Shown here in pieces: positions 14,727 through 23,632 of a stretch of 34,646 nt of DNA. Every line of letters begins with the position of its first letter. Within the stretch, counting starts at the first letter, position 1. This stretch comes from an uncultured Desulfuromonadales bacterium. Its GTDB lineage: Bacteria; Desulfobacterota; Desulfuromonadia; Desulfuromonadales; Geopsychrobacteraceae. The stretch is from positions 1 to 34,646 of the forward strand of contig CAMYNR010000182.1 of NCBI GenBank assembly GCA_947259715.1. Direction: 5' to 3'. The notes under the pieces were generated by a model. The model saw nothing but the letters and a program-made list of their open reading frames with translations. It was not told where the DNA came from and did no database searches. Position numbers and translations under genes: made by a program.

Positions 14727-17375
14727 ATGGACGTTATCGCCACCCACGTCAACGCCGATTTTGATTGTCTTGGATCGATGATTGCCGCCAAGCGGCTTTA
14801 TCCCGATGCCGAGTTGGTTTTTCCCGGCGGTCAGGAACGCGGGCTGCGTGACTTCCTCCTGCAGAGCACTCTTTATGCCTATGGTGTCAAGCGGATTCGT
14901 GACATCGATCTGGATCAGGTGACGCGCCTGATCCTGGTCGATGTTCGCAGCGCGGCCCGCATCGGCGCTTTTGCTTCCCTGGTTGAGAAACCAGGCATTG
15001 AGGTGCACATTTATGATCACCATCCTGCCGATGCCAGCAGCATCCGCGGCCAGTTGGAGGTGATCGAGGAGGTTGGGGCGACCACCACGATTATGGCCCA
15101 CCTGTTCATACAGCGCGGCATTGTCCCGACTGCCGATGAGGCGACGATGATGATGCTTGGCCTTTATGAAGATACCGGGCAGCTGCTTTATTCCGGCACT
15201 ACATCGCGCGACTATCAGGCCGCCGCGTTTTTGCTCGAATCGGGTGCCAACCTCAATACGGTCGCTGATTTTCTGGTCCGGGAGATGACCCCCGAGCAGG
15301 TCGAGCTGCTCAATGAGCTGATCAAGTCCTGCCGCAAACTGCGGATCAATGGGGTCGACATCGCCATCGCTTACGCCTCGGTGGACTATTATGTCGGCGA
15401 TCTCTCTTCTCTGGCCCACAAGCTCAAGGATATCGAAAACCTCAACGTGCTGATCGTTGCGGTACGCATGGAGGACCGGATCTTTCTCGTCGGCCGCTCG
15501 CGCATTCCTGAAGTTCATGTCGGTGAAATTTTTCAGGAACTGGGTGGTGGCGGGCATGCCTTTGCCGCTTCCGGAACCGTGCGCGATACTCCCCTGGTGC
15601 AACTTCTCGATCAGTTGGAAATACTGCTGGAGCGGCATGTCCGTTCAGCCTGCCAGGCCAAACACCTGATGTCGTCACCGGTCAAGACTCTGAGCCTGAG
15701 TTCGACCGTCGAGGAGGCCAGGCAGCTGATGGCCCGCTACAGCTTTAATGCCATCCCGATCGTCTCTGACGATCAGGTGGTCGGGATCATTACCCGGCAA
15801 CTGGTTGAGAAGGCGGCCCATCATAGGTTGCAGCGTCTCGGAGTCGCAGAGATCATGAACAGCGATTTTGATCTGGCGACACCGGAAACCTCGTTAAGCG
15901 ATCTGCAGCAGGGAATTATCGATCATAATCAGCGCTGTATCCCGGTTGTCGAAGAGGGGCAGCTGGTCGGCGTGGTCACCCGAACTGACCTGCTGCGCCA
16001 TATGATCGGCGATCGCCAATTTGAGGAGCAGGGCCCCCTGGTCGGCCCCGGCCGCGGCAGGCTGCGCTTGAAAAGAAAGAGTCTGGCGCGCCTGATCGAT
16101 GCCCAGCTGCCGAAATTCCTCCGCCAGATTTTGCATCAGCTGGGCCAGGTCGCTGATCAGCAAGGGGTCAAGGTTTATCTGGTCGGTGGTTTTGTGCGCG
16201 ACCTGCTGCTGCGTCAGGAGAATCTCGACGTTGATCTTGTCGTCGAGGGGGACGGAATCCAATTTTCCGAGGCCTTCGCCGCCACCACCGCATGTCGCAT
16301 CCGTTCCCACGCCAAATTCGGCACCGCTGTCATTATTCTGCCGGATGGTTTCAAGATCGATGTTGCCTCTGCCCGGCTGGAATATTACGACCGCCCTGGT
16401 GCTTTGCCGCGGGTGGAATATGCGTCGATCCGCCACGATCTGTATCGACGTGATTTTACCATCAATACCCTGACGATCTCCTTGAACCAGAATAAGTTCG
16501 GGCAGATGCTCGATTTTTTCGGTGGCCAGCGTGATTTGAAGGAGAAAACTATCCGTGTCCTGCATAATTTGAGCTTTATCGAGGATCCGACCCGTCTGTT
16601 TCGTGCGGTTCGCTTTGAGCAGCGGCTGGGCTTTCGCATCGGGCCGCAGACCGAGCGCCTGATGCGCAGTGCAGTGCGGATGAATCTGGTGAAGAAGGTT
16701 GGCGGATCGAGAATCTTGAGTGAACTCCAGCAGATCCTCGACGAGCCACAAGTCGTTTCCGCCTTGCGACGGATGGGGCAATTCGATCTGCTGAAATTTA
16801 TCGATTCACGCCTCTCTTTCGATCAGTCGTCTGCCCAGTTGTTTGTCGCTGCCGAGCGTTCCTGTAGCTGGTTTGATCTGCTTTACACTGGCGAAGCCTA
16901 TCAGCGCTGGTTGGTCTATTTATTCTGTTTGCTCGATCCGCTCTCAGAGAAGGGCCTGGCCCGGGTTTGCCGCTGGCTTGGCCTGCAGCCAAAGTACCAG
17001 GAATTACTGCTGAACGAGTTGCCGCGCGGCAAGCAGGCTCTGCAGGCTGCCCAGCGTGCCAGCCAGCGCTGCGGAACCGCTAAAAACAGTCAGATCTTCG
17101 CTTGGTTTTGCGGGCTGTCGCTGGAGATTATCCTCTTTTTGATGGCTCGAACCGCAGAGGATCAGGTTCGAAAGTGGATATCGCATTATGTCACCCAGTT
17201 GCGGAATGTCGAGGTATTGCTCGACGGACATGACCTTATCGCCCTTGGTCTGCAACCGGGCAAACATTTTCACCAGGTTTTTCTTTCCCTGTTGAATGCC
17301 CGCCTGGATGGCGAGGTCAGCTCAAGGGCGGATGAAGAGCGATTGGTTCAAGCACAGTTCCTGGACGCCGGATGA
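14727..17375 (+). CDS. fusion protein: DHH/DHHA1 phosphoesterase + CBS pair + class II poly(A) polymerase/tRNA nucleotidyltransferase
   Basis: VIATHVNADFDCLGS and IYDHHP (DHH); GGGGHAFAASG (DHHA1); two CBS repeats (MSSPVKTLSLSSTVEEARQLMARYSFNAIPIVSDDQVVGIITRQ; IMNSDFDLATPETSLSDLQQGI); YLVGGFVRDLLLRQENLDVDLVVEGDG and RRDFTINTL (nucleotidyltransferase). Start moved from ORF 14679 to ATG 14727. Confidence 0.92.
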   Translation: MDVIATHVNADFDCLGSMIAAKRLYPDAELVFPGGQERGLRDFLLQSTLYAYGVKRIRDIDLDQVTRLILVDVRSAARIGAFASLVEKPGIEVHIYDHHPADASSIRGQLEVIEEVGATTTIMAHLFIQRGIVPTADEATMMMLGLYEDTGQLLYSGTTSRDYQAAAFLLESGANLNTVADFLVREMTPEQVELLNELIKSCRKLRINGVDIAIAYASVDYYVGDLSSLAHKLKDIENLNVLIVAVRMEDRIFLVGRSRIPEVHVGEIFQELGGGGHAFAASGTVRDTPLVQLLDQLEILLERHVRSACQAKHLMSSPVKTLSLSSTVEEARQLMARYSFNAIPIVSDDQVVGIITRQLVEKAAHHRLQRLGVAEIMNSDFDLATPETSLSDLQQGIIDHNQRCIPVVEEGQLVGVVTRTDLLRHMIGDRQFEEQGPLVGPGRGRLRLKRKSLARLIDAQLPKFLRQILHQLGQVADQQGVKVYLVGGFVRDLLLRQENLDVDLVVEGDGIQFSEAFAATTACRIRSHAKFGTAVIILPDGFKIDVASARLEYYDRPGALPRVEYASIRHDLYRRDFTINTLTISLNQNKFGQMLDFFGGQRDLKEKTIRVLHNLSFIEDPTRLFRAVRFEQRLGFRIGPQTERLMRSAVRMNLVKKVGGSRILSELQQILDEPQVVSALRRMGQFDLLKFIDSRLSFDQSSAQLFVAAERSCSWFDLLYTGEAYQRWLVYLFCLLDPLSEKGLARVCRWLGLQPKYQELLLNELPRGKQALQAAQRASQRCGTAKNSQIFAWFCGLSLEIILFLMARTAEDQVRKWISHYVTQLRNVEVLLDGHDLIALGLQPGKHFHQVFLSLLNARLDGEVSSRADEERLVQAQFLDAG

Positions 17376-17497
17376 CGCTCTGCGGGTGCATCTGTGTGGT
17401 TGACTGGACTGCATGCATCTGGTAAATCGAGAAGCTTGATTTTTTAATTGCTGGAACAGTTAAGCAACAGATGGATTAACTGCGGTTAGCAGGTTGG

Positions 17498-18187
17498 ATG
17501 ATGGAATCAATCGTTTTAAAGGTTTCAGTAATGCTGGTCCCGGCACTGCTGGCGATCATGCTGCATGAAGTGGCCCACGGTTACGTTGCTGAACGTTTTG
17601 GCGATCCGACGGCCAGGCTTTTAGGTCGACTGAATCTGAATCCATTGCGGCACCTCGATCCGATCGGGACTCTGGCGATATTTGTCTTCGGCTTTGGCTG
17701 GGCCCGGCCGGTTCCGGTCAACGCCGGAAACTTCCGTCGCCCGCGGCGCGACATGATCTGGGTGGCACTGGCTGGACCGGTGACCAATCTGATTCTGGCG
17801 CTCCTGTCAGCCGTGCTGTTAAAGGCGCTGACTCTGGTTGAGGGATGGCAGATCATTGACCCTGCGGATTTTGCCCAGCTTGCCAAGCCGTTGCGGCTGA
17901 TGGCTGGTTTCAGTCTTTATATAAATGTCCTGCTTGGGGTGTTCAATCTGATGCCGCTACCCCCCCTTGACGGCGGGCGCATCCTGACTGGTATCTTACC
18001 GGAAAAGCAAGCCTCCCTCATCAATCGACTCGAACCTTTTGGTTTTGTACTGATTATCTTTCTCGTCTTTTTCACCAGGATTTGGGAGGTGGTCCTGGCG
18101 CCAATAATTAATTCTCTGGTATTATTCGTCGCCGGGGCGGAAGCTGCTCTGGTGGAGCAGGCGATGAACTTTTTGTTTGGTCGCTGA
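17498..18187 (+). CDS. site-2 protease family (M50B) membrane metalloprotease
   Basis: LLAIMLHEVAHGYVAERFGDPTARLLGRLNLNPLRHLDPIGT (HExxH) and NLMPLPPLDGGRIL. Confidence 0.93.
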   Translation: MMESIVLKVSVMLVPALLAIMLHEVAHGYVAERFGDPTARLLGRLNLNPLRHLDPIGTLAIFVFGFGWARPVPVNAGNFRRPRRDMIWVALAGPVTNLILALLSAVLLKALTLVEGWQIIDPADFAQLAKPLRLMAGFSLYINVLLGVFNLMPLPPLDGGRILTGILPEKQASLINRLEPFGFVLIIFLVFFTRIWEVVLAPIINSLVLFVAGAEAALVEQAMNFLFGR

Positions 18188-18194
18188 GTGCCTC

Positions 18195-18956
18195 ATGGCC
18201 TTTGAAATTCACCTGGACAATTTTACCGGCCCCCTTGACCTGCTCCTGCACCTGATTAAGACCAATGAGATGGATATCTATGATATTCAGATGGTTGAAA
18301 TCACAGAGCAGTACTTGACTGTCGTCGAGCAGATGAAACAGCTTGATCTTGAGATTGCCGGGGAGTTTTTGCTCATGGCGGCAACTCTTATACATATTAA
18401 GTCCCGCATGCTGCTGCCGGTCAGCGACGAGCCGGTCGAGGAGGAGGACGAGGACCCCCGCGCTGAACTGGTGAGGCGTCTGCTTGAATACCAGCGCTAC
18501 AAGCAGGCCGCCGAAGCTCTGGAGGCGTTGCCACAGTTGGAGCGCGATGTCTTTGTCAGTCGCTTTGTGCCCACGGAAATAGCCGATTCAGCTGACGAAA
18601 CTGTGAGCCTGGGGGTCTTCCAGCTGGCTGAGGCCTATTATCGGATTCTTTCGGAGGTCCCCGCTGAAGTATTTCACGAAGTGATCCGTGAACCGCTGTC
18701 GGTCGCGCAATACGTTCAGCTGGTTGTCCGCCAGCTTGCCGACGGGCAACGCCACAGCTTCCGGCGTCTGGTGGCCGCCTGGCCGAGTCGGGCGGAGTTG
18801 GTGGTGACTTTTCTGGCGATGCTTGAGCTGGTCAAGATGCGGCTGGTCGAGATTGATCAGGTTGCCGACTATGGTGATATCTGGCTTAAGCTAAGGGTCG
18901 CCCAGGGCGAGCTGGCGGCAGTAGACCTCGCCGAGGATGGCTTCGGCTATGGCTGA
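18195..18956 (+). CDS. scpA: segregation and condensation protein A
   Basis: MAFEIHLDNFTGPLDLLLHLIKTNEMDIYDIQMVEITEQYL...AATLIHIKSRMLLP. Confidence 0.95.
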   Translation: MAFEIHLDNFTGPLDLLLHLIKTNEMDIYDIQMVEITEQYLTVVEQMKQLDLEIAGEFLLMAATLIHIKSRMLLPVSDEPVEEEDEDPRAELVRRLLEYQRYKQAAEALEALPQLERDVFVSRFVPTEIADSADETVSLGVFQLAEAYYRILSEVPAEVFHEVIREPLSVAQYVQLVVRQLADGQRHSFRRLVAAWPSRAELVVTFLAMLELVKMRLVEIDQVADYGDIWLKLRVAQGELAAVDLAEDGFGYG

Positions 18957-19509
18957 TCTGAAACGCCTGGCAGAGGCCTTTATCTTTGCCGCAGAGGCTC
19001 CCTTGTCTTTTGAGCGATTATGCCTGCTTCTGGAGCGGAGTCGTCCCGAAGTTCGCCCGCTGATGCAGGAGTTACTCACAGAATATTCTGCCGGGCAGCG
19101 TGGCTTTTATCTGGCTGAGGTGGCCGGCGGCTATCAGTTTCGCACCGATCCGGATTGCGGGATCTGGCTGCGCAAGTTAAGCAAGGAACGACCGCTGCGC
19201 TTTTCTCAGGCGGCGCTGGAAACCTTGGCGATCATCGCCTATCGTCAGCCGATGACCCGAGCCGAAGTCGAGTATCTGCGCGGCGTTGATTCGGGCGGGG
19301 TGATGAAGACCCTGCTGGAAAAGAACCTGCTGAAAATTATCGGCAAAAAAGATGTTCCTGGTCGGCCGCTGATGTATGGAACCAGTCGCCAGTTTCTCGA
19401 ACTTTTTGGTCTTCGCAGCCTTGAAGATCTGCCAACCCTGAAAGAGGTCAGCGCCCTCGATCCGGAGCTTGCCGAAGCGGTTCCGCTTGAACCGGAAAGT
19501 GACAATTAA
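18937..19509 (+). CDS. scpB: segregation and condensation protein B
   Basis: AEAFIFAAEAPLSFERLCLLLE, RFSQAALETLAIIAYRQPMTRAEVEYLRGVDSGGVMKTLLEKNLLKIIGKKDVPGRPLMYGTS. Confidence 0.95.
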   Translation: MASAMADLKRLAEAFIFAAEAPLSFERLCLLLERSRPEVRPLMQELLTEYSAGQRGFYLAEVAGGYQFRTDPDCGIWLRKLSKERPLRFSQAALETLAIIAYRQPMTRAEVEYLRGVDSGGVMKTLLEKNLLKIIGKKDVPGRPLMYGTSRQFLELFGLRSLEDLPTLKEVSALDPELAEAVPLEPESDN

Positions 19510-19514
19510 GTATC

Positions 19515-20225
19515 GTGCAGGAACGGATCCAAAAACTGATTGCTCAGGCCGGACTGGCTTCGCGGCGCAAGGCAGAAGACTGGATAGCGCGGGGGCAGGT
19601 GCTGGTCAACGATCGGGTCGCCGAGCTTGGCGATCGGGCAGATCTTGAGGTCGATCGCGTCCTGGTCAATGGTATTGCCTTGAGGCCGCCGGAAGAGCAG
19701 GTTGCGGTGATGTTGAATAAGCCGCGCGGTTATCTGTGTTCTCTGCGGGATCCCCAGGGGCGCAGGCTGGTCACCGAGCTGGTGTCTGATCTGCCGCAGC
19801 GGCTGTTTCCGGTCGGGCGGCTGGATTACAATACCGAAGGTTTGTTGCTGCTGACCAACAACGGGCAGCTCGCTCAGCAGCTCAGTCATCCCCGCCATCA
19901 TGTGGAAAAAACCTACCTGGTCAAGGCGCGTGGCCGTCTCACGGAACAGGCCAGGCAGCAGTTGAGCAGGGGGGTAATGCTTAAGGATGGGATGACCGCT
20001 CCGGCAAAGATCAGCAAGGTTCGAATCCGCGAGAAAACCAGCTGGTTCGAGCTGACCATTCATGAAGGGCGCAACCGTCAGGTTCGACGGATGTGCGAGG
20101 CGGTTGGACTTTCGGTCTCCCGCTTGAAGCGTGTCCGGCTGGGATTTTTGACGCTGGGTGAATTAGCGAGTGGTCAATATCGACTTCTGACACCGGCTGA
20201 AGTCAACCGTTTGAAGTCGTTGTAA
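19515..20225 (+). CDS. rluB: 23S rRNA pseudouridine synthase, RluB/RsuA family
   Basis: S4 domain ERIQKLIAQAGLASRRKAEDWIARGQVLVN; LFPVGRLDYNTEGLLLLTNNG; EGRNRQVRRMCEAVGLSVSRLKRVRLG. Confidence 0.94.
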   Translation: MQERIQKLIAQAGLASRRKAEDWIARGQVLVNDRVAELGDRADLEVDRVLVNGIALRPPEEQVAVMLNKPRGYLCSLRDPQGRRLVTELVSDLPQRLFPVGRLDYNTEGLLLLTNNGQLAQQLSHPRHHVEKTYLVKARGRLTEQARQQLSRGVMLKDGMTAPAKISKVRIREKTSWFELTIHEGRNRQVRRMCEAVGLSVSRLKRVRLGFLTLGELASGQYRLLTPAEVNRLKSL

Positions 20226-20348
20226 AAGACAGGTGCTGCTAAATTTTCAGTCTGACTCGAACTTGGCCGAATCTTTGATGATATAGTTTCGGTGATGTTT
20301 GACCGATAAACGAAATTGGTCTTCTTCTCCGGTAGCCAAGGGCTTTTC

Positions 20349-20378
20349 TTGACAAATCAGTTGTTTATCGCGTATTGT
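20349..20378 (+). promoter_or_regulatory. sigma70-like promoter upstream of the TPR gene
   Basis: TTGACA (20349-20354) - 18 nt - TATTGT (20373-20378). Confidence 0.5.
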
Positions 20379-20427
20379 TCCACGACTGTATCAACAACGT
20401 AAATGTGTCTGTTTTGGGGAGATCTGT

Positions 20428-22581
20428 TTGGCCGCAAGTAAAGAAAAATTACTCAGCTCCGCACAAAAAAGCTTAAAGAAAAAACAGCTGGCGAAAGCGA
20501 TTAAAGATTATGCCAAGGTGGTTGATCTTGATCCCGGCGACGTGCGCTCGCGGCAGAAGCTGGCTGAACTTTATGTGCGTACCAATCGCCCGGGCGATGC
20601 CTATGAACACTATGAAGCTGTCGCTAAATACTTTTCAAGTAATGGCTTTTATCTTAAGGCGATAGCCATCTACAAACAGATGCAGCGGTTGGACCCAGGC
20701 CAGGTCGCCTTGTTTAACCGCCTGGCCGAGCTCAATGAAAAGCAGGGGCTGGTCGGCAATGCGATGGCGGAATATCGCAATTTGGTCTCTTATTACGAGC
20801 GCAATGATATGACCGCCGACGCCATCAAGACGTTGGAAAAAATGCGTGACCTTGATGGCAATAATCTGAATGTTCGCGTCAAATTGGCTGAGGTTTATGC
20901 TGTCAATAAGCGTGAAGCGGAAGGACTGGTCGAATTTGAAGGAGTGCTCGCGGCGCTGAGTGAAAAAAAAGAGTTTGATAAGATTCTCAAACTCTACAAG
21001 ATGTTTCTGCCGCTCTATCCGCACAATCATAAATTGCAGATGGGCCTGGCTCTAACCTTGTTCGAAAAAGGCGAGTTGGAGAAAGGCCTAGGCATCCTTA
21101 CCGGTCTGCTGCGAGAAAAACCGAACAATCCAGACATCCTTCGCCTGATGGCGCGCGGCTATGACGATCTGGAGGACTGGCAGAATTCCGAGCAAACCTA
21201 CCGCATGCTGCTCGACCTTGATCCAACCGATCTGGATAACCGCGAAGCTTTGATCGATTGTCTTTTCTCTCAACAGCAATATGAAGGTGCTCTCTCTGAG
21301 CTTGAGGACTGGAAAGACGCTTTTTTCAAAGCGGATCGTCTTGCAAAGCTCAAGGGGCATTACGAATCTTTGAAAGAACGCCTGCCTGGGAATCTGCTCA
21401 TTAGGCAGACCCTGGATTCGATCTATGAGCTGACTGGCGAGGGTGAAAAACTGCTCGACATCATGTCCGAAGCGGATGCCGAGCCGGCGGAGCCAATCCT
21501 CCCGGATGAGACCCTGTCCGACTCACTGCTGGAGTCTGCAGTGGAAGATATCGACTCTTCTTTGCTTGGCAACTCTGCTGAGGAAGAGGGGGATGAGGGC
21601 TTTGTCTTCGAACCTCCAGTTGAGGAAAACAGTTTCGATCTTGAGTTGGAAGCCTTGGAAGAGGACCCTGAGGTTGCAGCAGAGGAGGACGAGGGGGAGA
21701 TCTTCGAGTTGGACCTCAGTGAAGATACCGATCCTCTGGCTGAAGCGGGTGGAGACCTCGAGTTTTCTTTCGATTTGCAGGATGATGAAGGTACGGCTTC
21801 TGATCAGCCGCAGCCGCAGGCTCCAGAGCGGGATGTTCAAGCTGATCTGGAAGAGGCGGAATTCTATATTCAGCAGGGGCTCTATTCCGAGGCGAAAAAG
21901 CTTTTTCAGGATCTCCTTGCCTACGCGCCCGATTCCATCGAATGTCAGCAGAAGTTGGATGAGATTGAGGCCCGCCTGGCAAGGGATCAGGAGTCTGCCC
22001 CAACCGGCCTGGATGACCTTGCCTCCGAAGTTTTGACTGATGGTTTCCCCGATTTGGCCGAAGCGGCCCCAGAGGCTGATCTTGCTTCCTTCGGAACACA
22101 GGCCTCCAGTCAAAAAGTTTTTCGCACCGACGTCGATGAGCAGATCGCGGCAGATGATCTGGAATCTCACTATAATCTCGGCATTGCCTACCGCGAAATG
22201 GGCCTGTTCGATGATGCCATCGGCGAATTTACCAAGGCGGAACGGGATCCCGCCCGCTTTGTCGATTGTCAGACCCTGAAAGGTCTTTGTTATTCCGACA
22301 AAGAGGATTTTGCTCAGTCCGAGTCCATGTTTCAGCAGGCCCTGGATTCGCCCTATCTGGAAGATTCCCAGCGCTTGAATCTCTGTTATGAGCTGGGCTC
22401 TCTCTATGAGCGGGCCGATCGTATGGAGGACGCTTTAAGCAGTTATCAGCTGGTGCTCGCGCAGGACGATGCCTACCGCGACTCGAAAGAGAAGGTGCAG
22501 AACCTCAGTCATCGGTTGGGTAAATCGGCCACCGATTCACTCCCAGCTGAGGACAATAAAGAGCGTATATCCTTCCTCTGA
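20428..22581 (+). CDS. large tetratricopeptide-repeat protein with acidic low-complexity middle region
   Basis: Multiple TPR units (AIKDYAKVVDLDPGDVRSRQKLAELYVRTNRPGDAYEHYEAV...; HYNLGIAYREMGLFDDAIGEFTKAERDP...), acidic linker around residues 345-480. TTG start after GGGGAGA. Confidence 0.88.
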   Translation: MAASKEKLLSSAQKSLKKKQLAKAIKDYAKVVDLDPGDVRSRQKLAELYVRTNRPGDAYEHYEAVAKYFSSNGFYLKAIAIYKQMQRLDPGQVALFNRLAELNEKQGLVGNAMAEYRNLVSYYERNDMTADAIKTLEKMRDLDGNNLNVRVKLAEVYAVNKREAEGLVEFEGVLAALSEKKEFDKILKLYKMFLPLYPHNHKLQMGLALTLFEKGELEKGLGILTGLLREKPNNPDILRLMARGYDDLEDWQNSEQTYRMLLDLDPTDLDNREALIDCLFSQQQYEGALSELEDWKDAFFKADRLAKLKGHYESLKERLPGNLLIRQTLDSIYELTGEGEKLLDIMSEADAEPAEPILPDETLSDSLLESAVEDIDSSLLGNSAEEEGDEGFVFEPPVEENSFDLELEALEEDPEVAAEEDEGEIFELDLSEDTDPLAEAGGDLEFSFDLQDDEGTASDQPQPQAPERDVQADLEEAEFYIQQGLYSEAKKLFQDLLAYAPDSIECQQKLDEIEARLARDQESAPTGLDDLASEVLTDGFPDLAEAAPEADLASFGTQASSQKVFRTDVDEQIAADDLESHYNLGIAYREMGLFDDAIGEFTKAERDPARFVDCQTLKGLCYSDKEDFAQSESMFQQALDSPYLEDSQRLNLCYELGSLYERADRMEDALSSYQLVLAQDDAYRDSKEKVQNLSHRLGKSATDSLPAEDNKERISFL

Positions 22582-22641
22582 TGAGGGTGTTCGACAGCCT
22601 TCCGTCTCAATCTTGATCCTGTTCCCTTGTGGAGAAATGTT

Positions 22642-23541
22642 ATGGGTTACGCTGATTATTTCAAGTTTGACCGAGAGCCTTTTTCGAACGCTCCCAATGA
22701 AAGGTTTTATTTCGACAGCGAGCAGCATAATCAGGCTCTTCTGCGGCTGAAGTATTCGGTTGACTCCAACAAAGGTCTGGCTGTACTCGTCGGTGGGGTG
22801 GGGACGGGAAAAACCACTCTGGCGCGGCGCATGTTGGATAATCTGCCGATTGAGAAGTATGAGTCCTCACTGCTGGTAATGATTCATTCGGCGATTACTC
22901 CAGAATGGATCCTGTCCCGTATCTGCATGCAGCTCGGGGTCAAGCAGCCTGACAGCAATCCATTGAAAATGCTGGGCCAACTCTATGAACGTTTGCTGCA
23001 GATCGAGCGCGAGGGGCGGCGTGCTGTGGTCCTGATCGACGAAGCGCAGATGCTGCAATCCAGGGAATTAATGGAAGAGTTTCGCGGTCTCCTCAACCTG
23101 GAAATCCCCGATAAAAAACTGCTGAATATTGTTTTTTTCGGTCTCCCGGAGCTCGATGGGGTGATGCAGTTGGATGCGCCTCTGGCGCAACGGGTCGCTG
23201 TGAAATATACCCTGAGACCGCTCTCGCTGGATGCGGCCAGTTCCTACATCCGGCATCGTCTTAAAGTCGCCGGCTGCAAAGAGAGTCCCTTTGATGCGGC
23301 CGTGATCCCCTTGGTGCATAAGTATTCCGGGGGGGTTCCACGGTTGATCAACACCATTTGCGATAATGCTTTGTTTGAAACTTTTTTACGCCGTGACGCC
23401 AAAGTATCAACGCAAATTGTGAAAAGCGTCGCTGAGGATCTTGGTCTGGTGGAGATGCAAACCGGCGGACCTGAAGTTGCAGCGGAGAATGATGAGCTTG
23501 ATGAAATCGAAATGATCTTCGACGAGCTGGAAGAAAAATAA
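22642..23541 (+). CDS. ExeA/GspA-like AAA+ ATPase
   Basis: MGYADYFKFDREPFSNAPNERFYF, Walker A VGGVGTGKTTLARR, Walker B VVLIDEAQML, GGVPRLINTICDNAL. Confidence 0.9.
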   Translation: MGYADYFKFDREPFSNAPNERFYFDSEQHNQALLRLKYSVDSNKGLAVLVGGVGTGKTTLARRMLDNLPIEKYESSLLVMIHSAITPEWILSRICMQLGVKQPDSNPLKMLGQLYERLLQIEREGRRAVVLIDEAQMLQSRELMEEFRGLLNLEIPDKKLLNIVFFGLPELDGVMQLDAPLAQRVAVKYTLRPLSLDAASSYIRHRLKVAGCKESPFDAAVIPLVHKYSGGVPRLINTICDNALFETFLRRDAKVSTQIVKSVAEDLGLVEMQTGGPEVAAENDELDEIEMIFDELEEK

Positions 23542-23572
23542 GTCTTTTCAGTTATCTTCAGTCTGTTTTCTG

Positions 23573-23605
23573 GCGGCCGGTGTTTCCGGCCGCTATCTTT
23601 TTTTA
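23573..23605 (+). terminator. intrinsic terminator after the ExeA-like gene
   Basis: GCGGCCGG-TGTTT-CCGGCCGC (8-bp perfect stem) followed by TATCTTTTTTT. Confidence 0.85.
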
Positions 23606-23632
23606 AACCGCAATTGCCCTTCGGATAAAGTA

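Noticed and set aside
14595-15638. 347-aa (-) ORF opposite pyrD 3' end and the DHH/CBS gene
   Set aside because: Antisense to well-supported coding sequence and runs through the TTCGAA repeat patch; no recognisable domain.
15894-16781. 295-aa (-) ORF inside the DHH/CBS/PAP gene
   Set aside because: Shadow ORF of a GC-rich gene with strong motifs on the plus strand.
17425-17450. AAATCGAGAAGCTTGATTTTTT as a terminator after the PAP fusion gene
   Set aside because: The stem is short and AT-rich (AAATC/GATTT) and weak; not enough to call a terminator.
20018-20028. GGTTCGAATCC, resembling a tRNA T-loop
   Set aside because: Lies in frame within rluB (KVRIREKTS...); no acceptor stem or other tRNA arms nearby.
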